Shown here one piece after another: positions 43,075-56,036 of a stretch of 64,000 bases of DNA. The notes beneath the pieces are model-generated. The model worked only from the letters and a program-made list of their open reading frames with translations. It ran no database searches and was not told the DNA's origin. This DNA comes from Spizellomyces sp. 'palustris' (lineage: Eukaryota > Chytridiomycota > Chytridiomycetes > Spizellomycetales > Spizellomycetaceae): positions 304,535 to 368,534 of the forward strand of contig QEAR01000010.1 in the NCBI GenBank assembly GCA_006535965.1, written 5' to 3'. The position numbers and the translations under genes are program-made. How positions within the stretch are numbered: position 1 is the first letter of the stretch; every line of letters starts with the position of its first letter.

Positions 43075-43623
43075 TTCGATCAAATAACAGCGTCGAAAGA
43101 ATATGATGGTTCCATTCTGCTGGAACTTGAAGAGGACAATCCTTTCTCCTGGTCCGTGACGATTATAGGCATGCCTATGACACAGTTTGACGGCGGAATG
43201 GTGTGTACCCTGTTGACAGACCCACAACGCCTGCAAATAATCTCAGTATTACCTTTTTGTAGTTTCGTGCTCAAATCGTCTTCCACGACTCATTCCCTGA
43301 GGTCGCCCCAAGAATTCGGTTTGTCTGTGAAATGTTCCACCCACAAGTTACGCGAGATGGTGTTCCGTACTACCGGTATGGGAGTGTATAACTGATTTCA
43401 ACAATTGCTCATGCTAACCTACCATGGCTGTAGTGTTCAACGGCCGGAGGATGTGCGACAGTACCTTGACGCACTGAAGAAATTGGTTTCGGAAGAGCCT
43501 TTGGCAGATCCAACAACACACCTCAATCCTAAAGCGGCCATGCTATACTGGGGAACAAAGGAGCAGCGCAGAGATTACAACAGGAACGCAAGACGAGCTG
43601 CTCAGAGAAGCGCTGAATATTAA
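43075..43623 (+). CDS. E2-fold (UBC-like) protein without the catalytic cysteine
   Basis: Three visible exons encode an E2 core: FDQITASKEYDGSILLELEE, PFSWSVTIIGMPMTQFDGGM, then FRAQIVFHDSFPEVAPRIRF, EMFHPQVTRDGVPYYR, then VQRPEDVRQYLDALKKLVSE, PTTHLNPKAAMLYWG and a basic tail RRAAQRSAEY. The HPN motif reads HPQ, and ten residues after its His, where E2s have the active-site Cys, there is Tyr (DGVPYY). Helix positions and the LNP.A..Y block fit E2s. The 5' exon(s) between 42909 and 43074 could not be fixed; a stretch at about 42955-43008 may belong. It follows UBE2Z on the same strand but is not its C-terminus. Probably a UEV-like variant or an atypical E2. Confidence 0.75.
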
Positions 43624-43909
43624 ACTACCACTAATTGCATAGTGAAGGAGACGTCGCCGTTCTTTGCTGATGGTTCTTGTTAAATGATTTTCCTTTCGTA
43701 TGCCGTCGGTCGTATGTCAGACTAGGAGAGATAAAAAATGTACAGCAACAGTATTTTGTCATCCTGGGGCTTGCCATTGCAATTCAAGTGAATCTACCGT
43801 CAGTTCTTAGTGGTAGCCTTCAGTGTTATCATGTGACATGTCACGGAGCTAAGCACGCGCTTATTAGACGCACCACGTCCCAGGCACGTCCATCCACCAA
43901 AGCAACAAG

Positions 43910-46900
43910 ATGAGTGCAGAGGAGGACCTTGCAGCTGTATACATCTAGCAGTCACTTTTGCTCTCAATTATTGTGCTTCTCATGATGTTATACACATAGA
44001 TCAACTATTTTTGTCGCAGGAAACTGTTCCATCATGCATATTCACTATGTGACGATCACCTCAAGAGGAATGTTGGTGATCCACTTCTTCTCTTCTGGCG
44101 CGCCGCTAGTATCGTGTTCGAAGGTAACTTTTATAACGATGATAAGCAATAACTAAATTTAATAACTCTATTTTGCCTCCTTCCAGGCCGCCCTACGGAA
44201 GCCCTTCGCGCCTTGGAAAGTGTGCAAGATAAGCGCGATTTTCTCCTAGCAGCGCCGATTGCGATGGTTCACGCTCACGAGCGGTGCAAACTAGTTGGTA
44301 TGCCCGTATTTCATTGGTTCACAAAGAAGGTCAACGGTCTGTTAAGATTGTAACAGACAGGGAAGCAATTCAAGAGCTTGAGGCAAAATTGACGATTGCC
44401 AGTAACTCACCGTCTCTAACCGACCGAGCTCATATACAAGCAGCAATGTTTCAATGGCACTGCGGCTTGCTTGACCTGGCCAAAGAGAACGTCAGGAAAG
44501 CGCTTGATATGAATTCCGGGTCTACTGAGGCTTTGACGCTCATGGGATGGATCGACATGGTATCACCAAAAGATTCCGTCGCTGCAAAAGCACATACGTG
44601 GCTGGACCGTGCCTTGGAAAAGAGACCTAAATATTTGGAGGTACCGCATGCAGTGTGTGAATGTGAGAGCGCCTCCCTCAATAGAAGAGTTAACGGGCTA
44701 TCCAAACGCGCAGGCTCTCATGGGTCGCCTGCATTACCTCCGAAGACATCGTCGCCAACTAACTCCCGCTCTAGATATCACATCCCAAATTATTGTACAC
44801 TATCCTGGTTTTATACCAGCGTACATCGAGCGTGTGTATATATTGCTGGAAATGGGTGCTTGGGAACAAGTCAACGAAGCAGCGCAGCGGTTGGCAGGTT
44901 TGATGCCTGATAGCATAGATGCGATGATTGCTCATTGCCTCAATCAGCTCAGCAGAGAAGGTGGATATGCAGTGGCTGCGTCTTACATTGCCAAGCTCAA
45001 GCAGGTGACTTTGACTGATGGACGGACAGTTGGGATGAACTTTAATAACATAACAATTTCTCTCAGATTCTGGATAGGCTGGAGCCTCACAATGCACAAC
45101 TCTATTATACAATTGCTCAGCCCTTTATTCGCCTGTCAAACCGCCTGGCAACGTGCGTTCTCTGCCTATCCTCTCCTGCCAATGAATCGTTTTAATCAGC
45201 TTGCTTGAACCTTATAACAGGGTACTGGACGGATGCATCAAGCTGCTGGAAAAGGCAATAGTTATCGAACCAGAAAATAGCGCTTATCGAACGGAGCTTG
45301 GTCATGTTTACTTGCTGTTGGGTAGGGAGAATTGTTGCAGATAACCGAGATATAGATGATTGAAAAAAGCAGAATAGAGGATTTACCGAGAGCACGAGAA
45401 GCGTATCACCATGCTGCGTCCTTTGATCCACACTACGTCAAAGCTCTGGAAGGTTAGGTTGCTCTCATTAACGCGGAGGTGACCTAGGCACTTAATGGAT
45501 CATGGCATTTTAGGTTTGATACGATGCCAGCTCCTCAATGGGCACTTTGACGCTGCTGAAGAGCAATTAGAGCTGTTCAATGAATTTCAGATGGCCATGG
45601 GTAATGATTTGCTTTCTTCATCACTGCCCAAACAGCATCCGACTCACCAATCACGCAGGGAAATCTGCTGAAATAACTTATCTTTCCTCGGTTCTTGCGT
45701 GGTACAAGTACGGGGATGCCAGAAAGCGCCTACAATACCTCAAGGAAGCCGTGGAAATCGAACTACAGTTGATTAATGCCATGCCTCTCAGGTGAGCAAA
45801 AGATGAGGTCAGGTAGTGAATCGAAGTTTCAACTACCGTTTCTAATCCTACTGTAGCCTGGAGTACTATGTTCAGGTCAACCCGGACTTCCTTTTGGAGA
45901 TGGTGAAAGACTACATGGAGCATTGTCCATCCGATCCCAGACGCGAAGGTGATCTCTTCCTCGGTGTTCTCCAAGAAGGAATTTCTTACACCTCGTCATT
46001 CTAGGAGAAGACGTACATCCCATCATAAAGATTGTCTTGGACCTGTTGGAGGTCGCTTGCAAAGTCACGCCAGGCTCAGTTGAAGCTGTATATCACTTGG
46101 CCAAGGCGAAATTCTTAGCCGGGGACAAAGCTTCCGCACAGATGGCCGCGGCGAGGTGCTTAAAGTTAGATAATACCTACTCGAAGGTGCCCAATATTCT
46201 TCTTTTACGGTCAGAAATACCCAACGCCTAATTTCTCTGTAATTTCAGGGTTATGTTCTCATGGGTCAGATACATTTATATGATGGCCACGCAAAGCAAG
46301 CAATTCAGTTCTTGGAAATGGGACTGAGCTACAATTTTCAAGTTCAGAACATACCGCTATTCCACATATTAAGGGCCCGCGTGCAGATAATAGAAGCCAA
46401 TTATGATGAAGCACTTGCCACGTTGCAGACTGCAATGAGTCTTCCCGGTATGAAGGAGCCAATGAGAGGTAAGTTCATCATATTGGAACCCTAGGAACTG
46501 ATTCGCAAACTTATTCATTGATTTGCAGAGGGAAACCGGGTCCCGCGTATGAGGCGGCCGGATCATATTCCTTCTATACATGAGCGCATGACCTTATACT
46601 TGGAGCTTGTCGATGTGCACACGAAACTGAAGCATGTTGTAAGTTCAAAGGTTTAGTGCTGCAACCCACAGTCATACTGAAACGGTCTTAATTACACGTA
46701 GAATGAAGCTGCAAAGGTTATGCAGGAGGCTGTGCAGGTGTTTTCAGGCATGCCCGAACAAGACCGGCTGGAAATGGCAAAGGCTGAATTGGCCCTTGCT
46801 AGCGGTGAAGTCGATGCCGCCCTTAACCAACTTGCGACCATTACCATGGATCAACCGTAGGTCCAACTATTATCTGTATACCCGTGCAATGTGCGATATC

Positions 46901-49411
46901 AACTGTTTATTTGCTAGATATTTCATTGAGGCGAAGCGGCAAATGGCTGATATTTACCTCAAATACAAAAATGACAAGAAAGCGTATGCCCGCTGCTATA
47001 GCGAGCTTGTCGAAAGAAACCCGACAGTGGAGAGCTGTCTACTACTTGGTGATGCTTATATGAATCTGCAAGAGGTAAGAGGGTGCATCTGTTTGATATT
47101 TCCCCGAATCCATCTGAGTTTTTTGATCTTTCAACCCATTTAGCCCGAAAAAGCCATCGCAATTTACGAGTCAGCAATGGATTCTAGTCCAGAAGCAAGC
47201 GTTTTGGCGAGCAAAATTGGCAAAGCTCTCGTTAGAATCCACAACTATTCGCGCGTATGTCCCGTGGCCAGCCTGCAGATTTGGCCAGATTAATTAGAGA
47301 TATGTTTTCAGGCAATAAGTTATTACGAATCCGCGCTAGCAAATGAGTCTCCTATTGGCTCTATCCTGAGATACGACCTTGCACAGCTATACAAAAAGCT
47401 GCAGAGATACGATGATGCAGAAAAGATCCTCACGGAAGCGTTGGAACATCCTCAAAGTATGGCAGTAATAATGCCATTTTCCTTCGTGCTAAAACTCACA
47501 AGGCGTATAGCTGATGAAACGTCCGACATCGAGCTGGATATTTCCTGTCAGACGCTTCTCGCACAGGTGTACCGATGTATGCAAAACCCAAAGAAAGCAG
47601 TAACGGCTTTACAGGAAGCGCGTGATTTACAAATGCGGTACGTTCCCCTTAACTAATGCATCGTTAACTATCCTTCGGTCGCTCAACTGCATCTTTTAGG
47701 GTTTTGGCCAAGGAAGCGATGGCGGCAGATGCCCGACCACAGCGAACCAAATTGGCAGATATCAATTATGAGATTGCAGAGCTTTATTCCCGAGACCTAA
47801 AGGAGGTGGATAATGCCCTGACTCACTATAACGAAGCAATTGAAAATGATGAAGGACACGCAAAGGTGCGAACATGGACTGAAGCAAACTTGATTAAATA
47901 TTTAATATTTTCGTTCTTATTAATGTAATCACAACTGCAGTCTATTTTGGCAGTCTGCCAGATTTACCTTTCGAAAGGCGAAGTTGACTCTGCTCAGCTA
48001 CAATGCTCTAACTTGCTTCGCCTCGATACAACCAATGAGGAGGCCACTATGTTGATGGCTGAAATCATGTATCGCAGTAATTCGCATGCAGAAGCAGTCT
48101 TTCATTTTCGATCGCTTCTAGACCGCATTCCGACACATTACACTGCACTCGTTCGATTGATAGAGGTTCTGCGGAGAAGCGGGAAGATGGACGAAATACC
48201 CAGCTATTTAAAAATGGCGGAGGAGAGTACGGTCAAGGTCAATTTGCATCCTGGGTACCACTATTGTAAAGGTCTCCATTACAGGTATTATTCTAGGGCA
48301 TACATTCAGCTACAGGAATGTCAGAGGTTGTAAATCCCATCTTTTTTCTTGATAAAGATATTCAAATAGCCCGCATGAAGCGTTGAAGGAATTCAACTTC
48401 TGTCGGCGGGATACCGAATGGGGGGAGCGAGCATTGTATCACATGGTGGAGATCTTTCTTAATCCTGACAATGAAGCAATGGGCGGAGAGGCACTGGAGG
48501 GCGCTGCCGATACGTCAGCCAGCGGTGGTAAGAAAGGGGACTCCGAACTATTAGCAATCTTGACGGCAGACAAGTTGCTGAAGGTAACCTTTTTCGTTTT
48601 TTGACTAACACGACACAATCATGGTTGGCTGAACATAACGAGTAGGAACTCCCTCAAAACCCAAAGTCGCTGCGAACGCAGGTTCTTGAATGTCACGCAC
48701 TCATGGCAACCAAGCAGAAGGTCGAAATTGAACGTGCGCTGGCCAAATTCGCGGAAATACTCAATACGGAGCGGGACTACGTGCCAGCGCTACTGGTATG
48801 TAACTTCTTTCCTTTGCTCCCTCCTTAGAAAGAAGGGCTTACAAGCCCAACTGGCATGCATTAGGGTATGGCGGTGGGCTACATGCTGTTGAAGCAACCA
48901 CCACGCGCACGGAATCAACTTAAACGAATTGCTAAAATGGAGTGGACAAGTGAGCTAGCGGATGATTTTGAACGCAGCTGGATCCTGCTTGCCGACATCT
49001 ACATTCAGGTTTTATTTTTGCTTTCGTGGAGGATGATGCATCGAGGAACCAACCACTAATGCATCTACTACATATCCCAAACAGGGTGGTAAATATGATC
49101 TAGCGACCGACCTTCTCAAGCGATGTCTGTCACAGAATCGCTCATGCGCCAAAGCGTCAGAGTATTTGGGATTTATTATGGAGAAAGAAGCATCGTTTAA
49201 AGACGCAGCAAATCATTACGAAATTGCCTGGCAGCTCGATCGCGAAGCAAATCCCGCTATGGGATATAAATTGGCCTTCAATTATATGAAGGCAAAAAAG
49301 CATGTGGAGGCTATTGATATTTGTCATAAGGTGCTAAAATTGTACCCGGATTATCCCAAGATGAGAAAGGAGATACTAGATAAGGCGAGGGCAAGCTTAA
49401 GATGCCCATGA
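43910..49411 (+). CDS. IFT139: Intraflagellar transport protein 139 (TTC21B)
   Basis: IFT139 is a TPR subunit of the IFT-A complex that drives retrograde transport in cilia and flagella. A 27-nt first exon (MSAEEDLAA) joins [16 protein letters not shown]. TPRs then run the whole length, with family-specific blocks: [50 protein letters not shown]-like repeats, [149 protein letters not shown] and the end [11 protein letters not shown]. About 1,300 residues and some 20 introns. Strong evidence that the organism builds a flagellum. Confidence 0.96.
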
Positions 49412-49571
49412 AAGAATAATGTAATTCCCTGTAATTAAGAACAAGAGAGAACATTAGACCAAATCTGCCCACCCCTGAACGGCCCTTTAAACTCATGAGA
49501 GTTAATGTACAGTCTAATGTTCAGATAACTACATCCTCCCCGGCGTCTCATGCTCCAGTTTCCCTTTCACT

Positions 49572-51066
49572 TCAGATCGTGTCCGCACCCCTTGCTCCTA
49601 CTGTGCTGCCTTTGCCTTTTGGATCACCATCCTCAGCGTGCATGCTGAAGACCCTATGCATGAGCGCAACAAAGTCCCTTGCATGGGGACCACTCTGCAA
49701 ATCATCTGCGACACTACATATGTCTCTAAAAAGCCAATGCAATCCCAGATCCGGTCGCAATTTCGCCGAGCAAGTCTGGATAGCGGGCATAAAGCGTGCC
49801 CTCTTTTCATTAGTAGGAGGAGCCACCTCTGTTATTTCATTTTCCGAATTGAGGGAATGTGCAGCGTCCAGCGCCCTTTCCTCCGCCGCTGGAGAAACAT
49901 GCTCTTCAGCCGAAGGGGTACTGTGCTTTTGTACTTCCGTCGCTAGATCTGAATCGACCAACATTTTCTCCAGAAGGGTGATACTAGAGTCATCGAGCAG
50001 CTGTAAATGGGTTCGAATGCGCTGCAAAATGGGCTCTTTTGAACGGAACCATCGAAAGCCATGTTCACCGCGAAGAAGACTAACGCAGTCCGGCATGTGA
50101 TGCAAGCCAGCAACCATGCACAATCTGGGAATAGCGACAATTACGATTGGATCAAACGTGTGAATTTGATTCCATGCTATGTAGCCACATCGAACAGATC
50201 TTAGAATAGTCTCGCTCATTAAAACCTAGGGTATTCAATTGGAATGAACGTGACAAATAGAATTGGCAGATATCTCGCTTACCTGGAACATGTCCAGATC
50301 ATCAAACCGTCCCGGTCGACCATGATACGAAACGGAAAAGTAGCAAAAGCAAATCTTTTCTTCGAATGCGGCCCATGCTTGATCGAAGTCCTTTAGGACG
50401 GGGTAAAGGTCAAGATATGGAGTTGATGAGCACGTCAGCGCTCTGGTACGAAACGCGAACCGAAGAGCGTCCATTGCAGCGTGCAGTTGCCTTGCCGGTT
50501 CTACAAGCTCTTGGGTAAAGTGCTCAATTCCGCGGATGCGGAACCCTCTACTCAATGCTTGGCAAGCAAATAAAATATTTTCGCTGAAGCCCCCTTCTAA
50601 CTCTCGTTGATCCTCTGGAGGTAAGCGGGTCCGATAGTCTCGGGACGCTTTCAGGTCTTCATCCATGTCCATATAGATAAGGTATATTGTCTCAAGAAAC
50701 AAGCGCTGTGCATGATGAACTCTCTCGTTCCGCCTTTTGAATTTCTCTGAATTTGTGTCGCGAACTTTTTGCAATGATATGACGGACTTCGTCAAGTGTT
50801 GATCTGATGAATGTCGGTCATACAATAATCTTTGCAAATGAAATTTATCTGGCTGTGTACGAACCTGAATACCAGAACAGGCTCAGCGGCTGTGTTTCGT
50901 TCAGTCTTGGAGGAATTTCATTCTCGAGTGGCCTCCACGCACAAAATTGAAATATTTGGGCAACGGTGTAGCCACCCGGAGGAGGTAAGGACGTTTGCGA
51001 CAACCGTCTTTGCGATCTTGCTGGCCTAGGGAAGCTGGTACTCTCGGTTGCTGACTGTGGTGCCAT
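49572..51066 (-). CDS. LST2/ZFYVE28-like endosomal protein (no FYVE finger)
   Basis: Lst2 is an endosomal regulator of EGFR signalling in animals, with fungal relatives. From the ATG at 51066 a basic Ser/Pro-rich leader is followed by ETQPLSLFWYS, then TNSEKFKRRNERVHHAQRLF, FACQALSRGFRIRGIEHFTQ, FRTRALTCSSTPYLDLYPVL, FDQAWAAFEEKICFCYFSVS, SETILRSVRCGYIAWNQIHT, FDPIVIVAIPRLCMVAGL and a Ser/Glu-rich tail, which matches the order of the Lst2 N-terminal domain (F.FSYV..., FC.T...AL..GYL..D.I...P..MF.IPRLAIV.GL). No FYVE finger follows before the stop. Keeping frame at FWYS-DKFHLQRLLYD requires removing 16 nt (50849-50864). It is head-to-head with YIPF6. Confidence 0.65.
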
Positions 51067-51253
51067 CGTCAAGTAACCTCCATTTGGACAGCATACCAGC
51101 CTGCTTCTGACACGGTCACCGACCCTTACGTCAGCCACTTACCGCGTCCTTAGTTGCTTACGTTCTCTTGAGAGTTTCGCATTTGCACGTGATCAGAGAA
51201 CCAGCGCGTGGATTGCGGGAACTTGGCTGCCCTGCGCCCATACCAGATCAGCG

Positions 51254-52344
51254 ATGAGTGCATCGTACGGGACAGGTGCAAATGCGGACTTCGAACCTTA
51301 CGAATTTGGCGAGTTTGGTGGACAAAGCGATGAAGCTGAATTTTTAAAGGGCACGGGGAAAGGGACGGCGGGTTTTGCGGGGGACTTGAGTTCCGCATCT
51401 GTCTCTATTCCGGTGTCTGGAAACATGAGCTCCGCTGGGAATGGGCCGACACCTACCTTAGATACGCTCGACGAGCCGGTGTCAACCACTATTGTTAGTA
51501 GGGCTTTCAAGTATTTTACCTAGTGAGCATGCCGCAAACTGACGTTTTATGCCGCAGCTCAGAGACCTTCGTAGCATTTGGGGAAAACTGCGACAAGTGC
51601 TGGTACCGAAACAAGACAGCAAAAACATTTTAAGAGATTGTGGGTATTAAGGGGACCTAAAAGTTCTTCGGTTTTTGTTTTATTGCCGGGAGCCCTTAAA
51701 CGTGGTTTTTTAGGGGACCTATGGGGACCGCTCCTTTTGTGTCTCGCGCTCTCAATGTACGATATTCCATTATACAGTGGACTGGGATCTTGTTGGATAA
51801 CATGCCTGTATTTTTAGACGATTGAGTATCATGGCACCACAAGCACAAAAACCCCAAGTCTTCACCGCTATTTTTGTGATCGTTTGGTGTGGTGCGGCCG
51901 TTGTCACATTGAACTCAAAGCTACTCGGAGGAACCATGTATGCATTCTGGAATCTGGCGAATACTGTATACGCTTACCGATGTGAATTATCTGATCCACT
52001 GGTGTCTATTGCCGCATAGGTCCTTTTTTCAAAGTGTTTGTGTCCTCGGCTACTGTATATTTCCCCTCGTTATTGCCGCTATCGTCAGCCTTTTTGTGCC
52101 ACTACTGATTGGCCGCGTTGTATTTGTCAGTATCGCGTTCGCGTGGTCTGTATATGGTACGTGCAAACAAGGAGCCCCAAGTGCAGTTTTCCGCTAATTT
52201 TCGGTTGTGCTGATGTCGTTCATTGTAGCTTCGGTTGGCTTTCTCTCAGATGTCAGTCTAAACCAACGAAGAACATTGGCATTATACCCAATGTGCCTTT
52301 TCTATTTTGTCATTGGATGGATGGTGGGCATTCTATTTACGTGA
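51254..52344 (+). CDS. YIPF6: Yip1-domain Golgi protein YIPF6 (Yip4)
   Basis: YIPF proteins are five-pass membrane proteins of the early secretory pathway. After a polar N-terminus (NADFEPYEFGEFGGQSDEA) come the conserved blocks LRDLRSIWGKLRQVLVPK, NILRDW + DLWGPLLLCLALSM, QVFTAIFVIVWCGAAVVTLN with SKLLGG, SFFQSVCVLGYCIFPLVIAA, VFVSIAFAWSVY, and LNQRRTLALYPMCLFYFVIG. The DWDLWGPL and NSKLLGG...FFQ.LCVLGYC strings are YIPF6-specific. The intron phases restore each of these (donor GTGGGT after GATT, for example). Stop at 52342-52344; length about 280 residues. Confidence 0.93.
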
Positions 52345-52451
52345 GCATCCCCCGGTTCTGGACACTGACCGATCTCCTGTAGGTTTTGATTTCAAAGTAG
52401 TATGGTTATTGAAATCGGCGTTATATCATGGGCTGGCTGCCTTAAACACCC

Positions 52452-55400
52452 CTAAAATTGCTTGAAACAATCAATAAGGGCTTTTTCTAAATATCTCTTT
52501 TGAGTCACAGCTCCTATCAATATAAGGCTTTGTGATGCCGCTATCTGTGATTCCCTGTGAAAAATAGCTCTAGTTGGCGGACAATAACTATCGTGAACCT
52601 TCCGATCTTCGCACTTACCAACAATATCCTCTGCTATAAATGCATTGAAATAGTAGATGCCAAGGTTGTTTTTCAATGCAATTTGAATCAAATTGGGAGG
52701 GTCCATTTTCTGTACGCCACCGGACGTGCTCAACCGTAGTAGGACATCTGCGCTCTGATATGGCGCTAATGGCTCGGGAACCTGAAGGGAGGCTGCAGGT
52801 GTGATACCGTATCTAAAATCCAGCCAGTATAAGATTTCCTATCTAATACTTACAGGAAACGGTCAGGCATGTGCGAAGACTTACGTGTTGGTGTTAAACT
52901 GAATTGCAAATTCAGTCATTGGGCCTGATGTTCGGTTTGCAAAATTTAGCTCCAGATAAAGGTCCCCATTCCTTCTGGTGAAGGCGCCTTGTACGTCGAG
53001 CCCCTTCGCATCGGCAGAAGTCAAAAAGGAGACCTTTGGAGCCGTGCCAGTGGCGCCAACAATAGGCTCAAACCCGCCGGGTTGATAGGTAGGGGTAGAT
53101 GTTGAGGGAGATAAGTCAGCAAGCCCGAGAAGATCGTCAATGGCGCTTGCTTGCGTTCTCATTGGTGGAGGCGTGGCAGCTGCAGGAGACCCTGCAGACG
53201 GACCACCAAAGTCGAGGTCGAGGAGATTGTCAATACCGCCACCGACCACAGCGTTCACCTGAGCTGCCACTGTGCGTGCGTCGACCTCCGGCTCCTCGCC
53301 TTCCAAATCGAGGCTAAAGCCAAGGCGACGTGAATAAGAATGATAAGAAGACCATCAGCCACATTTGTGCAGACAATATTTTGTACTAACGTTTCTCGAG
53401 TACGACCAATCTCCACGGAGGTACCTCCAAGGAGTGAAGGCGACTTGTGATAGACAGAGGCAAGACTTCCGATATTGTGGAGTAGCTCATCTAGTAATGA
53501 TTCACTGACCGTGGCAGTGTCGGCTTCAATTGGAGGTTTCTCCGCCAAGACCACAGCCTACAATGGGAGGTGCTGAGTTTACGTTCATAATGCATGTAGA
53601 TGGTCTCCACAAACCTTCGCAGTTTGTGGATTACTCGATAAGAGTCGCCAATATATGTAGGCTCGATCCCGAATATCTGGGTTATCGCAGCCTTGGGTGG
53701 CCGTAGTCAGAATGCGTTGAACAATCTCTTGTGCAGCACCCGGTTTCTTCAAAAACAGCTTGACAGATGCCGAGATGAGCTGCAGCTGAACCTAACAAAA
53801 AATAAGCACACATTGATATTGTGATGCTGCCGAATCTCTTCTGTAACTTTCTCGGATTCATACCACAGATGTCTCATCTTTAAAGCCCTCCAGGAAAAAT
53901 TCGAGCAGTTCAGTAGCATTGTCAATTCGGTCGGCATATTCGCCAACAATCCAGATTAGAGAAGCTTTTGCTTCTGGTTCGTCCAATGTATCGAGGTTTT
54001 CGCACAGAGCGGGTATAATACCCTCGTATCTATTTGGGTACTTGCGAAAGATATCCTGAAATAAAGAGCGGTAAGCAAATCGTTCGTATAACAAGTGTAT
54101 GATACTTCAAATCACCTTGATGACGACAATAGCCTCCTGCACAACATGGCTGACCTTCGTCTTGATCAAATCAAGCAAAGCATTCACACATTTTTCTGAG
54201 GCTGATTCAATCTTCACGGCACAACGTCCTATAGCACCGACAGATTTTCGTACAAAATCGACATCCACCTCGTTCGCATACCTATGAATATTGCGAGGTT
54301 CAAAATTAGATGTTTCATCGGAATGGAGTATAATTCTCCTCTTACTCCCGTAGTTCGGATAAAACTTGGTCGACGTTCTTGTCGGAGCATAATTTGATTA
54401 TGACTTCCAATTTTTCAAGTTTCACGTAGGGCGGATCATTGTATTTAATGAAGAATACTCGAATTTCTTGATTCAGCACGTCCGCCCGCTTTTGAAGAAT
54501 CAGATTGATGTTTCGCAAAGCGACATATTGTATCTCCGGCTCGGAAGATAGTAAAGTTACTGTTCACAAGTTAATCAATAGTCACCGAAAGCGAAAACTC
54601 ACAGGCTAGCCATTACCTAATGGGGGAGCCATCTTCCTTGTGATTTGCTTTAAAAGTTCATCATTAGTGATGAATTCCAAGTAAATCATCAACACCTAAC
54701 AATTCGTATAATTATATCAGCCACCAGCTGTCCAGACTGACAGAGCGTAGTAACGCGAACCCACCCTCACTGCCGACAACACAACGCTCGCATTGGCATG
54801 TTGCAACCGCGGCAGTACCCGCTCCGCGATATCGCCCGCCTCACGAGTGTCATGCGGACGATAACTTGCTAAAGAATTGAGAATGCAGATTTGGCCCCAT
54901 CTGCAGGAAAAAAAGAAACCATTAGATAGTGAAAATCAGCGGGGAAGGTGCCTGCTTACTCTGTGCATTCATTCAAAGCCGCTAACAGTTTGGTGAGTAT
55001 GCTTGTGTTGACGACAAATACATCACGCCGGACAGAAGCTTCACTGATTTCGGCGAGCGCTGCGACGGCGTTCGCAATTACCTATTTCAGGCGGTCGCAA
55101 ATGCGGCCCAAGGATCAGGATGCGAATGCATATCTGAGTCAAATGTAACTCTCAGCCCTACCATTGGATTTCTATCTGAGAGCATGTCTTGAACTATAGT
55201 AATCAGACCGTTGTCAATCGCAATCATAGGTGAAAGGTCGTATAGTTTGGCCACGCACAAGGCTGCGGTCTTTCGGACATAAGGGTCTTCGTCCTACGGG
55301 AAGGGCTTAACATATTTGTCACAAAATCGCAACTATAACATTAATTTGACAACATCAACCTTCAATCCCTTCTTCAATGGCTCCAATAGATAATCGATTA

Positions 55401-55894
55401 TCTTCTCCACTCGTAACATACCCATCGTCCGAATTGCGAGCGCACGAATCAACGGGTTCACGTCGTCGGTGTCCTGTTGACAATGTTAACTTCTGTCCCT
55501 CATTGTTAGGGCTAAGAAAGTCACTTTCCAACCTTAACGAACGTGTTCACGGCCAGAATAACGAGTTCCGGCTGGGTCCTCGCGTAATTGATGAGGTAGA
55601 GGTAGACCAATTTCTTGAGTTCAAGATCCTCCGTCTGCATGTTCTTGACCACATCGGCAAAAAGACTGCTGACGTCTTTTCCTATAGTCATATTGGCTAT
55701 GACCTTTTTGACGGTCTCTTTTCGTTTCTCTCTGTATTCACTGTTCAAATCGGCTTTCAATTCGAAGTTCTCGCCTGTTGGGTGTAATGGGTAGCATCAT
55801 TAGGGTGGCCCCCGGCGACGTTAATTGTGGCCGTTGAGGTCCTACCTTTCTTCGTCGTGGAGAAAAACTTTGGGCCTCGCACCGCAGCTGCCAT
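52452..55894 (-). CDS. AP-1/AP-2 adaptor complex beta subunit (beta-adaptin)
   Basis: Large subunit of clathrin adaptors at the Golgi/endosome and plasma membrane. The start at 55894 ([16 protein letters not shown]) joins [20 protein letters not shown]. The ARM trunk shows [100 protein letters not shown] and [14 protein letters not shown]. The hinge contains a clathrin box (NLLDLDFGG, about 53220) and the ear sandwich subdomain follows ([20 protein letters not shown]). After AEDIVG a strong GTAAGT donor appears at 52618, and I cannot fix the last exon; the platform subdomain seems absent or very short. AP-1 and AP-2 beta cannot be separated here. About 12 exons. Confidence 0.92.
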
Positions 55895-56036
55895 CTTGAA
55901 AGTTCTGTGCGGAAAACAAAGTCTGGGATTGCCCCAACATCGTCAACGGTTCACACAATGTAACTGCTGTGCCATTGGCTTACGTAAGATTGAAAGTTAT
56001 ATTTTGGACCAAAGTAAGTTTGGACTGGCTACGGAG

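Noticed and set aside
49495-50100. Plus-strand 201-codon frame opposite the LST2-like gene
   Set aside because: The minus strand carries conserved Lst2 blocks across the same bases; the plus frame has no recognised motif.
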